DNA of 64,000 nucleotides from Methyloversatilis discipulorum (GCF_000527135.1 NZ_AZUP01000001.1:3621535-3685534), one strand, 5' to 3'; shown: positions 1-11,335, numbered from the stretch's first letter. Program-made: numbers and translations. The notes: generated from the letters alone by a model not told the origin.

Positions 1-1
1 C

Positions 2-772
2 ATCGGTGACTACAACATCGGTGGCGACGCCTGGTCCAGCCGCATCCTGCTGGAAGAGATGGGTCTGCGCGTGATCGCCCAGTGGTCCGGCGACGGCACC
101 ATCGCCGAACTGGAGAACACGCCCAAGGCCAAGCTCAACGTGCTGCACTGCTACCGCTCGATGAACTACATCTCGCGGCACATGGAAGAGAAGTACGGCA
201 TTCCCTGGGTGGAATACAACTTCTTCGGCCCGTCCAAGATCGAGGAGTCGCTGCGCGAGATCGCCTCGCACTTCGACGACAAGATCAAGGAGAACACCGA
301 GAAGGTGATCGCCAAGTACAAGCCGCTGATGCAGGCGGTGATCGACAAGTACCGTCCGCGCCTGGAAGGCAAGAAAGTGATGCTGTTCGTCGGCGGTCTG
401 CGCCCTCGTCACGTCATCGGCGCCTACGAGGATCTGGGCATGGAAGTGGTCGGCACCGGCTACGAATTCGGCCACAACGACGACTATCAGCGCACCACGC
501 ACTACGTCAAGGACGGCACGCTGATCTATGACGACGTCACCGGCTACGAATTCGAGAAGTTTGTCGAGAAGGTGAAGCCCGATCTGGTCGGTTCCGGCAT
601 CAAGGAAAAGTACGTGTTCCAGAAGATGGGCGTGCCCTTCCGTCAGATGCACAGCTGGGACTACTCCGGTCCGTACCACGGCTACGACGGCTTCGCCATC
701 TTTGCCCGTGACATGGACATGGCGATCAGCTCGCCGATCTGGGGCCTGACCAAGGCTCCGTGGAAGAAGTAA
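2..772 (+). CDS. nifD: Nitrogenase MoFe protein alpha chain NifD, C-terminal part (5' end outside window)
   Basis: The reading frame is open from base 2, so only the last 256 residues are visible and the start lies upstream. NifD is half of the alpha2beta2 MoFe protein and holds FeMo-co, where N2 is reduced. The window begins at [11 protein letters not shown] and ends with the FeMo-co pocket segment [18 protein letters not shown]; its His is the equivalent of the His that ligates Mo (His442 in Azotobacter numbering). nifK follows after 110 bp on the same strand, so nifH is expected just upstream. Nothing in the visible part looks broken. Confidence 0.98.
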   Translation: MGDYNIGGDAWSSRILLEEMGLRVIAQWSGDGTIAELENTPKAKLNVLHCYRSMNYISRHMEEKYGIPWVEYNFFGPSKIEESLREIASHFDDKIKENTEKVIAKYKPLMQAVIDKYRPRLEGKKVMLFVGGLRPRHVIGAYEDLGMEVVGTGYEFGHNDDYQRTTHYVKDGTLIYDDVTGYEFEKFVEKVKPDLVGSGIKEKYVFQKMGVPFRQMHSWDYSGPYHGYDGFAIFARDMDMAISSPIWGLTKAPWKK

Positions 773-784
773 GCGCAGTGCAAC

Positions 785-865
785 GTAGGGTGGGTTGAGG
801 GCACCGAAACCCACCGTTCCCGACATCCGTGTCGCAGGGCGGGGCGCAGCCCCTGCCCACCCTAC
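785..865. repeat. Nested inverted repeat between nifD and nifK
   Basis: GTAGGGTGGG (785-794) pairs exactly with CCCACCCTAC (856-865). Inside it GGTGGGTT (789-796) can instead pair with AACCCACC (808-815). The element fills most of the 110-bp nifD-nifK gap and ends just before the nifK ribosome binding site (AGGAG, 870-874). It resembles dispersed intergenic hairpin elements of proteobacteria. An effect on nifK expression is only inference. Confidence 0.6.
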
Positions 866-882
866 ACTCAGGAGTGTTCAAC

Positions 883-2442
883 ATGCCTCAATCAGCCGAC
901 AAGATCCTCGACCACGAACTGCTGTTCCGCGAACCGGAATACCAGCAGATGCTGGCGGACAAGAAGTCCCAGTTCGAGTTCAACCACGCCGACGCCAAGA
1001 TCCAGGAGATCGTCGAGTGGACCAAGACCGAGGACTACAAGCAGAAGAACTTCGCCCGTGAAGCGCTTACGGTCAATCCGGCCAAGGCCTGCCAGCCGCT
1101 GGGCGCCGTCTATGTCGCCAACGGCTTCCACAAGACCCTGTCCTTCGTGCATGGTTCGCAGGGCTGTGTCGCCTACTACCGTTCGCACTTCTCGCGTCAC
1201 TTCAAGGAGCCGACCTCCTGCGTGTCGTCGTCGATGACCGAGGACGCGGCCGTGTTCGGTGGCCTGAACAACATGATCGACGGCCTCGCCAACTCGTACA
1301 ACCTGTACAAGCCGGACATGATCGCGGTGTCGACCACCTGCATGGCGGAAGTGATCGGCGACGACCTGAACGCCTTCATCAAGACCTCGAAGGAAAAGGG
1401 CAGCGTACCGGCCGAGTTCGACGTTCCGTTCGCCCACACGCCGGCCTTCGTCGGCAGCCACATCACCGGCTACGACAACGCGCTGCTCGGCATCCTGCGT
1501 CACTTCTGGGACGGCAAGGCCGACACCGCCGCCAAGCTCGAGCGCAAGGCGGACGAGTCGATCAACTTCATCTTCGGCTTCGACGGCTTCGTCGTCGGCA
1601 ACATGAAGGAAATGAAGCGCATCCTCGACCTGTTCGAGATCGACTACAACATCCTGTGCGATCCGTCCGAGGTCTGGAATACGCCGACCGATGGCGAGTT
1701 CCGCATGTACGAGGGCGGCACCACCAAGGAAACGGTCGAGCGCGCGATCAACGCCAAGGCCACGGTCATCTTCCAGGAGTTCTGCTGCGAAAAGACCGCG
1801 AAGTTCATCGCCGAGCATGGTCAGGAAGTGGTGCTGCTGAACAGCCCGATCGGCGTCGCCGGCACCGACAAGTTCCTGATGGAACTGTCGCGCCTCACCG
1901 GCAAGCCCATCCCCGAGGTGCTGGAGAAGGAGCGCGGCTACCTGGTCGACGCGATGGCCGACTCGCAGGCTCACCTGCACGGCAAGCGCTACGCCATGTA
2001 CGGCGACCCGGACATGATGCTGGGCCTGACCGAGTTCCTGCTGGAACTGGGTGCCGAGCCGGCACACATCCTGGCCACCAATGGCGAGAAGGAGTGGGAA
2101 GCACGGGTGCAGAAGGTGCTGGATGCCTCGCCCTACGGCGCCGGCTGCAAGGTGTACCCGAAGCGCGACCTGTGGCACATGCGTTCGCTGCTCTACACGG
2201 AGCCGGTCGACTTCCTGATCGGCAACACCTACGGCAAGTATCTGGAACGTGACACCGGCACCCCGCTGATCCGCATGGTGTTCCCGATCTTCGATCGCCA
2301 CCACTACCATCGCTACCCGATCTGGGGTTACGAAGGCGGCATGCGCGTGCTGGTGATGCTGCTCGACGAGTTCTTCGAGTCGATCGACGTGAACACCATC
2401 GTTCCGGGCAAGACCGACTACTCGTACGACATCATCCGCTGA
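883..2442 (+). CDS. nifK: Nitrogenase MoFe protein beta chain NifK
   Basis: This 519-residue protein is the beta chain of the MoFe protein and shares the P-cluster with NifD. The three expected P-cluster cysteines are visible in [29 protein letters not shown] and [13 protein letters not shown]. The start [22 protein letters not shown] is chosen because AGGAG sits 9 bases upstream and the length matches the family; an in-frame ATG at 829 lies inside the nifD-nifK hairpin and has no such support. It is co-transcribed with nifD and ends 15 bases before a strong terminator stem. Confidence 0.98.
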   Translation: MPQSADKILDHELLFREPEYQQMLADKKSQFEFNHADAKIQEIVEWTKTEDYKQKNFAREALTVNPAKACQPLGAVYVANGFHKTLSFVHGSQGCVAYYRSHFSRHFKEPTSCVSSSMTEDAAVFGGLNNMIDGLANSYNLYKPDMIAVSTTCMAEVIGDDLNAFIKTSKEKGSVPAEFDVPFAHTPAFVGSHITGYDNALLGILRHFWDGKADTAAKLERKADESINFIFGFDGFVVGNMKEMKRILDLFEIDYNILCDPSEVWNTPTDGEFRMYEGGTTKETVERAINAKATVIFQEFCCEKTAKFIAEHGQEVVLLNSPIGVAGTDKFLMELSRLTGKPIPEVLEKERGYLVDAMADSQAHLHGKRYAMYGDPDMMLGLTEFLLELGAEPAHILATNGEKEWEARVQKVLDASPYGAGCKVYPKRDLWHMRSLLYTEPVDFLIGNTYGKYLERDTGTPLIRMVFPIFDRHHYHRYPIWGYEGGMRVLVMLLDEFFESIDVNTIVPGKTDYSYDIIR

Positions 2443-2457
2443 TACAGCGTCCTCTCG

Positions 2458-2498
2458 CGCCGCGCCGGCACGCCTCGTGCCGGCGCGGCGTTTTTTTT
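2458..2498 (+). terminator. Strong Rho-independent terminator after nifK
   Basis: A perfect 15-bp GC-rich stem (2458-2472 with 2476-2490) has a 3-base loop and is followed directly by eight T residues (2491-2498). It closes the nifDK transcript and separates it from the REP array downstream. Confidence 0.93.
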
Positions 2499-2548
2499 GG
2501 GGGGCAGGCATCGGCTCGGGCTCCGGCAGCAGCTCTGGCGCGTTCCTT

Positions 2549-3051
2549 GTGGGAGCGGCCTTGGCACGTCGCCGCCTCCGATTCAGGTCGCAATCGCGAG
2601 CAAGCTCGCTCCCACAAACGCAGGCTCTGACCGCGGACAGCGAGTGTTCGTGTGGGAGCGGCCTCGGCCGCGACAGGGTCTTTGCAGTCCGCAGGTTTCG
2701 ATACAGGCTATTGTCGGGGTCAAGACCCCTCCCACAGAACCGCTGCCCCGGCTCGGGCAGTAGGTCGGGCGCGTTCCTCGTGGGAGCGGCCTTGGCCGCG
2801 ATGCTGCCTTGGCACGTCGCCGGCTCCGATTCAGGCTGCAATCGCGAGCAAGCTCGCTCCCACAAACGCAGGCTCTGACCGTGGACAGCGAGTGTTCGTG
2901 TGGGAGCGGCCTTGGCCGCAACAGGGCCTTTGCAGTCCGCAGGCTTCGTTACAGGCGGCTGTCGGGGTCAGAAGACCCCTCCCACCGGGGCTTGGCTCTG
3001 GCTCCGCTGGTGGATCGGGCGCGTTCCTTGTGGGAGCGGCCTTGGCCACGA
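2549..3051. repeat. REP array 1: nine REP-like palindromes of three types
   Basis: This gene-free stretch (2499-3095) holds nine copies of a REP-like element with the head GTGGGAG. Type A (GTGGGAGCGGCCTTGGCCGC) lies at 2549 (degenerate), 2652, 2780, 2899 and 3030. Inverted type B (forward form GTGGGAGCGAGCTTGCTCGC) lies at 2594-2615 and 2842-2863. Inverted type C (forward form GTGGGAGGGGTCTTCTGACC) lies at 2713-2735 and 2961-2985. They alternate as inverted pairs (A then B' or C') with related spacers, as REP doublets do. No open reading frame here looks real. Confidence 0.9.
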
Positions 3052-3095
3052 CAGGGCGTCAGTCGGCGCTGATACCGACCGACGCCCTGTTGCGC

Positions 3096-5362
<2,267 letters not shown>

Positions 5363-5372
5363 CGCCACGCCC

Positions 5373-5789
5373 TCAGCGGGTGACGACCGGAATTTCCAGC
5401 GCCGCGCGCCGACCGAGCTGGGCGTCCACCTTGCGCCGCACGTTCTCGACCTTGAGCGGACGCAGCAGCGTGCTCTGCGCGCCGGCGGCCAATGCCTGGC
5501 GGACAGCGTCGTCGTCGGCATCGCTGCAGACGATCAGTATGCGCACCTGCGGCAGCGCCGCCCGCAGGCGCGTCACCGCGTCGCCCGCCAGCAGTCCGGC
5601 GCCGAGCAGCACCAGGTCGGGCGGTGTTGCCGCGGCCACCGCGAGTGCCGACGCGAGGTCGGCGAACACATGGGTTTCCATCTCGTCGGCCAGCATGAAC
5701 TGCAAGGCGGTACCGACCACGTCGTCGTCATCGACCACGAACACGCGCTTGTTCTCGACTGCGCGCTGACTGTCTACGCCGATCTGCAT
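5373..5789 (-). CDS. Atypical response-regulator receiver protein lacking the phosphoacceptor Asp
   Basis: A 138-residue stand-alone receiver-like protein. The N-terminal acidic cluster VFVVDDDD and the core strand ILIVCSD are present. However, where the phosphoacceptor Asp is expected (normally LVLLD) the sequence is PDLVLLGAGLLAGD, with Gly, and the usual Lys-Pro near the end reads LLRPLK. There is no output domain. It is the first gene of the leftward operon with the AAA+ ATPase and nifF. Most likely it is a pseudo-receiver that works by protein contact rather than phosphorylation; its partner is unknown, but the adjacent ATPase is the obvious candidate. Confidence 0.82.
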   Translation of the reverse strand: MQIGVDSQRAVENKRVFVVDDDDVVGTALQFMLADEMETHVFADLASALAVAAATPPDLVLLGAGLLAGDAVTRLRAALPQVRILIVCSDADDDAVRQALAAGAQSTLLRPLKVENVRRKVDAQLGRRAALEIPVVTR

Positions 5790-5823
5790 GAGGGTTCTCC
5801 CTGTCTGTCGTCAGCAGGTCCGG

Positions 5824-5839
5824 AGCAAGCTTCGTTCCA
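5824..5839 (-). promoter_or_regulatory. Sigma-54 (-24/-12) promoter of the receiver-ATPase-nifF operon
   Basis: Read on the minus strand, TGGAACGAAGCTTGCT matches the sigma-54 consensus (TGGCAC-N5-TTGCW) except at one position, with correct GG-to-GC spacing. It predicts transcription starting near 5813, about 24 bases before the receiver start codon. I found no exact TGT-N10-ACA NifA site upstream of it. Confidence 0.7.
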
Positions 5840-5843
5840 AACG

Positions 5844-5859
5844 CGGCATGGCTTTCGCT
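5844..5859 (+). promoter_or_regulatory. Possible sigma-54 promoter of the 104-residue unknown gene
   Basis: CGGCATGGCTTTCGCT has GG and GC with the correct 10-base gap, and weaker flanking matches. It lies back-to-back with the leftward -24/-12 element, only 4 bases apart. It would start transcription near 5870, 25 bases before the start codon at 5895. Confidence 0.4.
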
Positions 5860-5894
5860 TCTCCGCCTTCGTCATTCATTCGAAGGAGGTCGCA

Positions 5895-6209
5895 ATGGGC
5901 GTACTGATCAAGACGACGATGGACGGACGGCGGGTCGAGGTGATCGAGGGCGTGGTCTGTCTGGAGGGCAAGCCGGAAGCGGGCGGGCTGGTTCCGCTGT
6001 CCGAACATCCGAACCGCCAGGCCATCGCCAAAGCGGTGCCGGGCGCCACGCACGTGGCCGGGCGCATTCCACTGACGCTGGAAGAAGCGCAGGTCGCGCA
6101 GGACGCGCTGACCGAGGCGCAACGCAGTTTCGACGCCAGCCCGATGGGTATCGCCAAGCGGCTGCAGTCGGCCATCCACAACAAGGCGCGCATGGAGGGC
6201 ATCGAGTAG
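5895..6209 (+). CDS. Small nif-linked protein of unknown function
   Basis: A 104-residue soluble protein with an excellent ribosome binding site (AAGGAGGT, 8 bases before ATG). It begins MGVLIKTTMDGRRVEVIEGVVCLEG and ends in a charged helical stretch. I do not recognise a domain. It stands between the divergent receiver-ATPase-nifF operon and nifE, both behind sigma-54-type promoters, which suggests a nitrogen-fixation accessory role. Base composition matches its neighbours. It may be co-transcribed with nifE. Confidence 0.75.
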   Translation: MGVLIKTTMDGRRVEVIEGVVCLEGKPEAGGLVPLSEHPNRQAIAKAVPGATHVAGRIPLTLEEAQVAQDALTEAQRSFDASPMGIAKRLQSAIHNKARMEGIE

Positions 6210-6247
6210 CGCCGGCGTCGCGGCGGTCCGCCAAACCCGACATTGCG

Positions 6248-6263
6248 TGTCGCAAAACGACCA
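6248..6263. promoter_or_regulatory. Near-consensus NifA upstream activator site for nifE
   Basis: TGTCGCAAAACGACCA fits TGT-N10-ACA except for the first base of the last triplet. Its centre is about 120 bp upstream of the predicted nifE transcription start, the same spacing as the exact site at 11691-11706. Confidence 0.5.
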
Positions 6264-6348
6264 GCCTTTGTCGGACCGGGATGCCCCCAGGCGACCCGGC
6301 GGACCGCAGATGACTGATTTCCCGGGCCTCTGCCCTGTGCGCCGGCTC

Positions 6349-6364
6349 TGGCATCAATCCTGCT
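6349..6364 (+). promoter_or_regulatory. Sigma-54 (-24/-12) promoter of nifE
   Basis: TGGCATCAATCCTGCT has correctly spaced GG and GC elements and predicts a start near 6375, about 45 bases ahead of nifE. Confidence 0.65.
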
Positions 6365-6419
6365 GAGTGAGCTCCGACAGCGCCTTGCGCGCCGACCCTG
6401 ACAGGAAGGAAGGTGGGCC

Positions 6420-7814
6420 ATGGATGCACGCGTATCGGCAAAGATCCAGGACGTGTTCGAAGAACCCGCCTGCGAGCACAACCAGAACAAGTCGGCCAAG
6501 GAAAAGAAGAAGGGCTGTACCAAGCAGCTCTCTCCGGGCGCTGCCGCCGGCGGCTGTGCCTTCGACGGCGCCAAGGTCGCGCTGCAGCCCATCGTCGATG
6601 TCGCTCACCTGGTGCACGGCCCGATCGCCTGTGAGGGCAACTCCTGGGACAACCGCAACTCGTCGTCCAGCACTTCGCAGCTCTACCGCACCGGCTTCAC
6701 CACCGACATCAACGAACTGGATGTCATCTACGGCGGCGAGAAGCGGCTGTTCAAGTCGGTCAAGGAAATCATCGAGAAGTATGACCCGCCGGCCGTGTTC
6801 GTCTACCAGACCTGTGTCACCGCGCTGATCGGCGACGACATCGAGGCGGTGTGCAAGAAGGCCTCGGAGAAGTTCGGCAAGCCGGTCATCCCGGTCAATT
6901 CACCGGGCTTCGTCGGGCCGAAGAACCTCGGCAACAAGCTGGGCGCCGAGGCGCTGCTCGATTACGTGATCGGCACCGAAGAGCCGGACTTCGTCACCCC
7001 CTACGACATCAACATCATCGGTGAGTACAACCTGGCCGGCGAACTGTGGCAGGTGAAGCCGCTGCTCGACGCGCTCGGCGTGCGCATCCTGTCCTGTATC
7101 TCCGGCGACGGCCGTTACCGGGAAGTCGCCTACAGCCACCGCGCCAAGGCGGCGATGATGGTGTGTTCGAAGTCGATGATCAACATCGCGCGCAAGATGG
7201 ACGAGCGCTATGACATCCCCTTCTTCGAAGGTTCGTTCTACGGCATCGGCGACATGTCGGAAACGCTGCGCGAAATCGCCCGCCTGCTGGTCGAGAAGGG
7301 CGCACCGGAAGAGCTGAAGGCACGCACCGAAGCGCTGATCGCGGTCGAGGAAAAGCGCGCCTTCGAGCGTATCGCTGCCTACCGCCCGCGGCTCGAAGGC
7401 AAGAAGGTGCTGCTGATCACCGGCGGTGTGAAGAGCTGGTCGGTGGTGGCCGCGCTGCAGGAAGCCGGGCTTGAGATCGTCGGCACCAGCGTCAAGAAGT
7501 CGACCAAGGAAGACAAGGAAAAGATCAAGGAGCTGATGGGCCAGGACGCGCACATGATCGACGACATGACGCCGCGCGAAATGTACGCGATGCTGAAGGA
7601 CGCCAAGGCGGACATCATGCTTTCAGGTGGTCGCAGCCAGTTCATTGCGTTGAAGGCCAAGATGCCCTGGCTGGACATCAACCAGGAACGCCACCACGCC
7701 TACGCCGGCTACGAAGGCATGGTCGATCTGGTGCGCGAGATCGACAAGGCGCTGTACAACCCGATCTGGGAACAGGTGCGCCGGCCGGCGCCCTGGGACG
7801 TGGTCGCCGCCTGA
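6420..7814 (+). CDS. nifE: FeMo-cofactor scaffold protein NifE
   Basis: This 464-residue NifD paralogue forms the NifEN complex, on which the NifB product (NifB-co) is turned into FeMo-co. It shows the family segments GGCAFDGAKVALQPI, HGPIACEGNSWDNR, YQTCVTALIGDDIEAV and RQHHAYAGYEG-like C-terminal sequence (ERHHAYAGYEGM). It starts with AGGAAGG before the ATG and leads the nifENX-DUF269-CCE_0567-fdxB-nifQ operon; nifN follows after 10 bases. A lysine-rich patch (NKSAKEKKKGC) lies near residue 25-33. Confidence 0.97.
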   Translation: MDARVSAKIQDVFEEPACEHNQNKSAKEKKKGCTKQLSPGAAAGGCAFDGAKVALQPIVDVAHLVHGPIACEGNSWDNRNSSSSTSQLYRTGFTTDINELDVIYGGEKRLFKSVKEIIEKYDPPAVFVYQTCVTALIGDDIEAVCKKASEKFGKPVIPVNSPGFVGPKNLGNKLGAEALLDYVIGTEEPDFVTPYDINIIGEYNLAGELWQVKPLLDALGVRILSCISGDGRYREVAYSHRAKAAMMVCSKSMINIARKMDERYDIPFFEGSFYGIGDMSETLREIARLLVEKGAPEELKARTEALIAVEEKRAFERIAAYRPRLEGKKVLLITGGVKSWSVVAALQEAGLEIVGTSVKKSTKEDKEKIKELMGQDAHMIDDMTPREMYAMLKDAKADIMLSGGRSQFIALKAKMPWLDINQERHHAYAGYEGMVDLVREIDKALYNPIWEQVRRPAPWDVVAA

Positions 7815-7824
7815 GGATCACGCC

Positions 7825-9264
7825 ATGGCCACCGTCATCGAATCGAAGAAGGCCTGCACGGTCAATCCGCTCAAGATGAGCCAGCCGCTGGGCGCGTGCT
7901 ACGCCTTCATGGGGCTGGACAACTGCATGCCCATGATGCACGGCTCGCAGGGCTGCACCTCGTTCGGCCTGGTACTGCTGGTTCGCCACTTCAAGGAGGC
8001 GATCCCGATGCAGACCACGGCGATGAACGAGGTGAGCACCATCCTCGGCGGGCTCGACAACATCGAACAGGCGGTGCTGAACATCAAGAAGCGCGCCAAT
8101 CCGTCCATCATCGCCATCGCTTCGACCGGACTCACCGAAACCAAGGGCGACGACGTCGATGGTTACCTGAACCTGATCCGCCGCAAGCACGGCGAGGCGC
8201 TGACCGGTACCGAAATCGTCTACGTATCGACGCCCGATTACGTCGGCGCCTTCGAAGACGGCTGGGGCAAGGCGGTGCTGGCCGTGATCGACGCCTACGC
8301 CCAGCCCTGTGACCGCGACGCCGGCCTGGTGAACCTGCTGCCGGGCGCGCACCTGACACCGGCCGACATCGAGGAACTGCGCGAAACCATCGAGGCTTTC
8401 GACCTGCGCGTGCAGGTGCTGCCCGACATTTCCGGCTCGCTCGACGGTCACATTCCGGACAACTTCACGCCGACCACGCTGGGCGGCACCCGGGTCGATA
8501 CGCTGCGTCGGGTCGGCGCAGCGGCCGCCACGGTCGCCGTCGGGGCCCGCATGGACGCGGCGGCAGCCGCGATCGAGGAGCGTTGCGGCGTGCCCTTCCG
8601 CGTATTCGACCGGCTGACCGGACTGGCCGCGGTGGACGACTTCCTGCAGTACCTGTCCGAACTGTCCGGTCGTCCGGTGCCGCCGAAATTCCGCCGTGCG
8701 CGTACCCAGTTGCTAGACGTGATGCTGGACGCCCACTTCTGGGTCGGTGGTCGGAAGATGGCCATCGGCGCCGAACCGGACCTGCTCTACGCGCTGTCGA
8801 CCACCGCCGCCGAAATGGGCGCCGAAGTGGTGGCCGCCGTCAGCACCACGCCGTCGCGTGTGCTCGAAGCGGTGCCCTGTGCCGAAGTGCTGCTCGGCGA
8901 TCTGGAAGATCTGGAAACGCGCGCGAAGGCGGCCGGTGCGGAGCTGTTGATCACGCACGCGCACGGCCGGCAGTCGGCGGCACGGCTGGGCATTCCGCTG
9001 CTGCGCGAAGGCCTGCCGATGTTCGACCGGCTGGGCGCGGCGCACGTCTTGCGCGTCGGTTACCGCGGCACGCGCGAACTGATCCTCGGCTGGGCCAACA
9101 CCTTCCTCGCCGACGAGCACGTGAACACGCCCGAGGACTGGCCGCTGCCGCAGGAAAGCATCCTCGCGGCGAGCGAGGGCAGTCAGGCATCCGGTTGCGG
9201 CAGCGGCGGCTGTGGCTGCGCATCGTCCGCCGAAATTCCTGAAACCGTTGCGGCCGGCACCTGA
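7825..9264 (+). CDS. nifN: FeMo-cofactor scaffold protein NifN
   Basis: This 479-residue NifK paralogue is the partner of NifE. Diagnostic segments are ACTVNPLKMSQPLGACYAF, MHGSQGCTSFG and LTETKGDDV. The last 30 residues add a Cys/Gly-rich tail (ASGCGSGGCGCASS) with four cysteines that extends past the nitrogenase fold and could bind a metal or be disordered. It lies 10 bases behind nifE and 30 bases ahead of nifX. Confidence 0.96.
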   Translation: MATVIESKKACTVNPLKMSQPLGACYAFMGLDNCMPMMHGSQGCTSFGLVLLVRHFKEAIPMQTTAMNEVSTILGGLDNIEQAVLNIKKRANPSIIAIASTGLTETKGDDVDGYLNLIRRKHGEALTGTEIVYVSTPDYVGAFEDGWGKAVLAVIDAYAQPCDRDAGLVNLLPGAHLTPADIEELRETIEAFDLRVQVLPDISGSLDGHIPDNFTPTTLGGTRVDTLRRVGAAAATVAVGARMDAAAAAIEERCGVPFRVFDRLTGLAAVDDFLQYLSELSGRPVPPKFRRARTQLLDVMLDAHFWVGGRKMAIGAEPDLLYALSTTAAEMGAEVVAAVSTTPSRVLEAVPCAEVLLGDLEDLETRAKAAGAELLITHAHGRQSAARLGIPLLREGLPMFDRLGAAHVLRVGYRGTRELILGWANTFLADEHVNTPEDWPLPQESILAASEGSQASGCGSGGCGCASSAEIPETVAAGT

Positions 9265-9294
9265 GCCGGTCGCCCATCCACCGAGGAGCAGCGC

Positions 9295-9708
9295 ATGAAG
9301 ATCGCCTTCGCCACCCAGGACAAGCAGCGCGTAGACGCGCACTTCGGCTGGGCCAAACACCTCGCGGTGTACGAGATCGACAAGGCCGGCTACCACCTTG
9401 TCGAGGACTTCGACTTCGGCGGCAAGCTGGACGAGGACGGCGACGAGGACAAGCTCGCGCCCAAGCTGGACGCGATCAAGGACGTCGCCATCGTCTATGT
9501 CGCCGCCATCGGCGGCTCGGCGGCGGCACGCGTGGTCGCCAGCAAGATTCACCCGATCAAGGTGAATCAGCCGGAACCCATCATGGACATCCTGGACAAG
9601 CTGCAGGAAGTGCTGCGCGGCACGCCGCCGCCCTGGCTGCGCAAGGCCCTGCAGAAGGACGAAGCACGCAGTTTCGATTTCGAAGACGAGGTGGAAGAAC
9701 ATGGCTGA
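9295..9708 (+). CDS. nifX: FeMo-cofactor carrier protein NifX
   Basis: A 137-residue member of the NifX/NifY/VnfX dinitrogenase-iron-molybdenum-cofactor family, which binds NifB-co or the VK-cluster and passes it between NifB and NifEN. The N-terminus [28 protein letters not shown] is typical. The C-terminus is acidic (FEDEVEEHG). Its last 8 bases overlap the start of the DUF269 gene, so translation is likely coupled. Confidence 0.95.
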   Translation: MKIAFATQDKQRVDAHFGWAKHLAVYEIDKAGYHLVEDFDFGGKLDEDGDEDKLAPKLDAIKDVAIVYVAAIGGSAAARVVASKIHPIKVNQPEPIMDILDKLQEVLRGTPPPWLRKALQKDEARSFDFEDEVEEHG

Positions 9709-10177
9709 AACACTGGAACTGAGCGCCGAGGACAGCGCAGCGCTGGCATCACCCTTCCTGAGCGAACTGATCAAGCAGTACCGCGCGCAGGACATGCACG
9801 GCGCCTGGGAAGGCAAGAGCGACGCGCAGCTGCTCGAACCCTACATCCTGAGTGCCGAGGCGCGCCGCGCGCTGCCCATCATGGGCGACCCGGACCCGGA
9901 AACGCTGTGGCGCATCGAGCTGTTCTACAACGCGGTCGGCCTGTCGATCGAGCGCGCCACCAAGGTGATGGTGACGCCGATGATGAAGATGTCGCACGAA
10001 GGCTTCGGCCGCATGGTGCTGATCGCCGGTCGCCTGATCGCGGTGAACAAGCAGCTGCGCGACGCCCACCGCTTCGGCTTTCCGACCTACGCCAAGCTGG
10101 CCGAGGCGGGGCAGAAGTTCGTCGACGAAGGCGTCGGCATGGTGAACAAGTACAACGAAGTGGCCAACTGGGGCTGA
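9701..10177 (+). CDS. NifX-associated nitrogen fixation protein (DUF269)
   Basis: A 158-residue DUF269 protein, a family almost always found right after nifX. It begins [29 protein letters not shown] and contains the conserved block [21 protein letters not shown]. Its biochemical role is not established as far as I know. The start overlaps the end of nifX by 8 bases. Confidence 0.93.
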   Translation: MAETLELSAEDSAALASPFLSELIKQYRAQDMHGAWEGKSDAQLLEPYILSAEARRALPIMGDPDPETLWRIELFYNAVGLSIERATKVMVTPMMKMSHEGFGRMVLIAGRLIAVNKQLRDAHRFGFPTYAKLAEAGQKFVDEGVGMVNKYNEVANWG

Positions 10178-10187
10178 GGACGAAACG

Positions 10188-10385
10188 ATGGAAGACGTCG
10201 ACGCACTGAAGACCCGTGTCAAGAAGCTCAACGCGCAGGCCACGCAGGCCAAGATGGACCTGCACGACCTGTCGGAAGAACTGCCGACCAACTGGGAGAA
10301 GATCCTCGAAGTCGCGCAGGTCGCCTACGACGCGCACCAGTCCCTGATGGCTGCGCGCAAGGAACTGGCGGCCGCGACCGCCTGA
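10188..10385 (+). CDS. CCE_0567-family (DUF683) small nif protein
   Basis: A 65-residue helical protein (MEDVDALKTRVKKLNAQATQ, then LHDLSEELPTNWEKILEVAQ). Size, the LP..W motif and position between the DUF269 gene and fdxB fit the CCE_0567 family of nif-linked helical-hairpin proteins. It is 10 bases behind the DUF269 gene and 13 ahead of fdxB. Confidence 0.88.
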   Translation: MEDVDALKTRVKKLNAQATQAKMDLHDLSEELPTNWEKILEVAQVAYDAHQSLMAARKELAAATA

Positions 10386-10398
10386 GGAAGGACGCACC

Positions 10399-10707
10399 AT
10401 GGCTGCATTCTCCGTCACGCTGCCCAGCGGCGAAATCTGGACACCGAAGTTCGTGTCCAGTCTGAACCAGGACACCTGTATCGGCTGCGCGCGCTGCGTG
10501 AAAGTCTGTGCCAATGACGTGCTGCAGCTCGCCGGCGTCACCGAGGACGGCGACATCGTCGTGGTCGATCCGGACAACGAGGACGACGACGAGGAATACG
10601 AGCGCAAGGTGATGACCATTTCGCGCCAGGTGAACTGCGTGGGCTGTCAGGCGTGTTCCAAGGTCTGCCCGAAGAAGTGCTACACGCACGCGCCGGTCGA
10701 GGTGTGA
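10399..10707 (+). CDS. fdxB: nif-specific ferredoxin III (2[4Fe-4S])
   Basis: A 102-residue ferredoxin with two cysteine clusters, CIGCARCVKVCANDV (about 33-47) and CVGCQACSKVCPKKC (about 78-92). The acidic insert between them (DPDNEDDDEE) is typical of the nif-specific type. It probably serves cofactor assembly or electron delivery to nitrogenase. It is followed by nifQ after 16 bases. Confidence 0.94.
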   Translation: MAAFSVTLPSGEIWTPKFVSSLNQDTCIGCARCVKVCANDVLQLAGVTEDGDIVVVDPDNEDDDEEYERKVMTISRQVNCVGCQACSKVCPKKCYTHAPVEV

Positions 10708-10723
10708 GCGCGGGACGACGGCG

Positions 10724-11335
10724 ATGCCCACGCTCTTTCCGACCGCTCCGCTGCGGCCCGACTGGCCACTGCCAGCCGGGCCCGGCGGCTTCCGCGGCCT
10801 GCTGCTGAAGCTGGCGCGCCGGCCCGACGATCTGGTGCCTCAGGTGCTCGCCGGCGTCATCGGCCGCAGCTGGACGCAGCGCGGGCTGCAGTGCCTGCCG
10901 CTGTATGGCATCGACGTGTCGGAAACACGCCGCCTGCTGGCGCGCCATTTCCCCGGTGCCGAGTGGCTGCCGGCGCTGCACGCGACGACGCCCGCCGAGT
11001 TCGCAGAAGCGATCGAGATGGACGACGTGGTGGCGCTGCTGCGCGAGCATCTGTCCATCGACGATCAGGACCACGTGTGGCTGGCGCACGCGGTCGCCAC
11101 CGGCTGCCTCGGCGCCGACCACCTGTGGCAGGACATGGACCTGACCTCGCGCGCCATGCTGTCCGAACTGATGCACGGCCGCTTCACCTCGCTGGCCGAA
11201 CGCAACACGCAGGACATGAAGTGGAAGAAATTCCTCTACAAGCAGCTGTGCGAGCGCGCCGAGATCCGTGTCTGCAAGGCGCCGAGCTGCGGCGTGTGCA
11301 CCGACTACGCGAAGTGCTTCGGTCCGGAGGAGTGA
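10724..11335 (+). CDS. nifQ: Molybdenum delivery protein NifQ
   Basis: A 203-residue NifQ, which donates molybdenum to the NifEN/NifH cofactor-assembly system. The C-terminal metal motif C-x4-C-x2-C-x5-C is intact as CKAPSCGVCTDYAKC (about residues 184-198). It is the last gene of the nifE operon. The DNA after it is REP sequence with no obvious terminator. Confidence 0.94.
   Translation: MPTLFPTAPLRPDWPLPAGPGGFRGLLLKLARRPDDLVPQVLAGVIGRSWTQRGLQCLPLYGIDVSETRRLLARHFPGAEWLPALHATTPAEFAEAIEMDDVVALLREHLSIDDQDHVWLAHAVATGCLGADHLWQDMDLTSRAMLSELMHGRFTSLAERNTQDMKWKKFLYKQLCERAEIRVCKAPSCGVCTDYAKCFGPEE

Noticed and set aside
13..23. nifD broken at its 5' end
   Set aside because: The frame is open to the first bases of the window and matches NifD; it is cut by the window edge only.
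892..2865. 657-codon open frame antisense to nifK
   Set aside because: It is a GC-rich shadow of nifK and the REP array, with composition-biased nonsense protein. The same applies to 3743-5383, 24104-26134, 49979-52468 and other long antisense frames.
5373..5789. Normal two-component response regulator
   Set aside because: The phosphoacceptor position is Gly, no output domain exists and no kinase is nearby.
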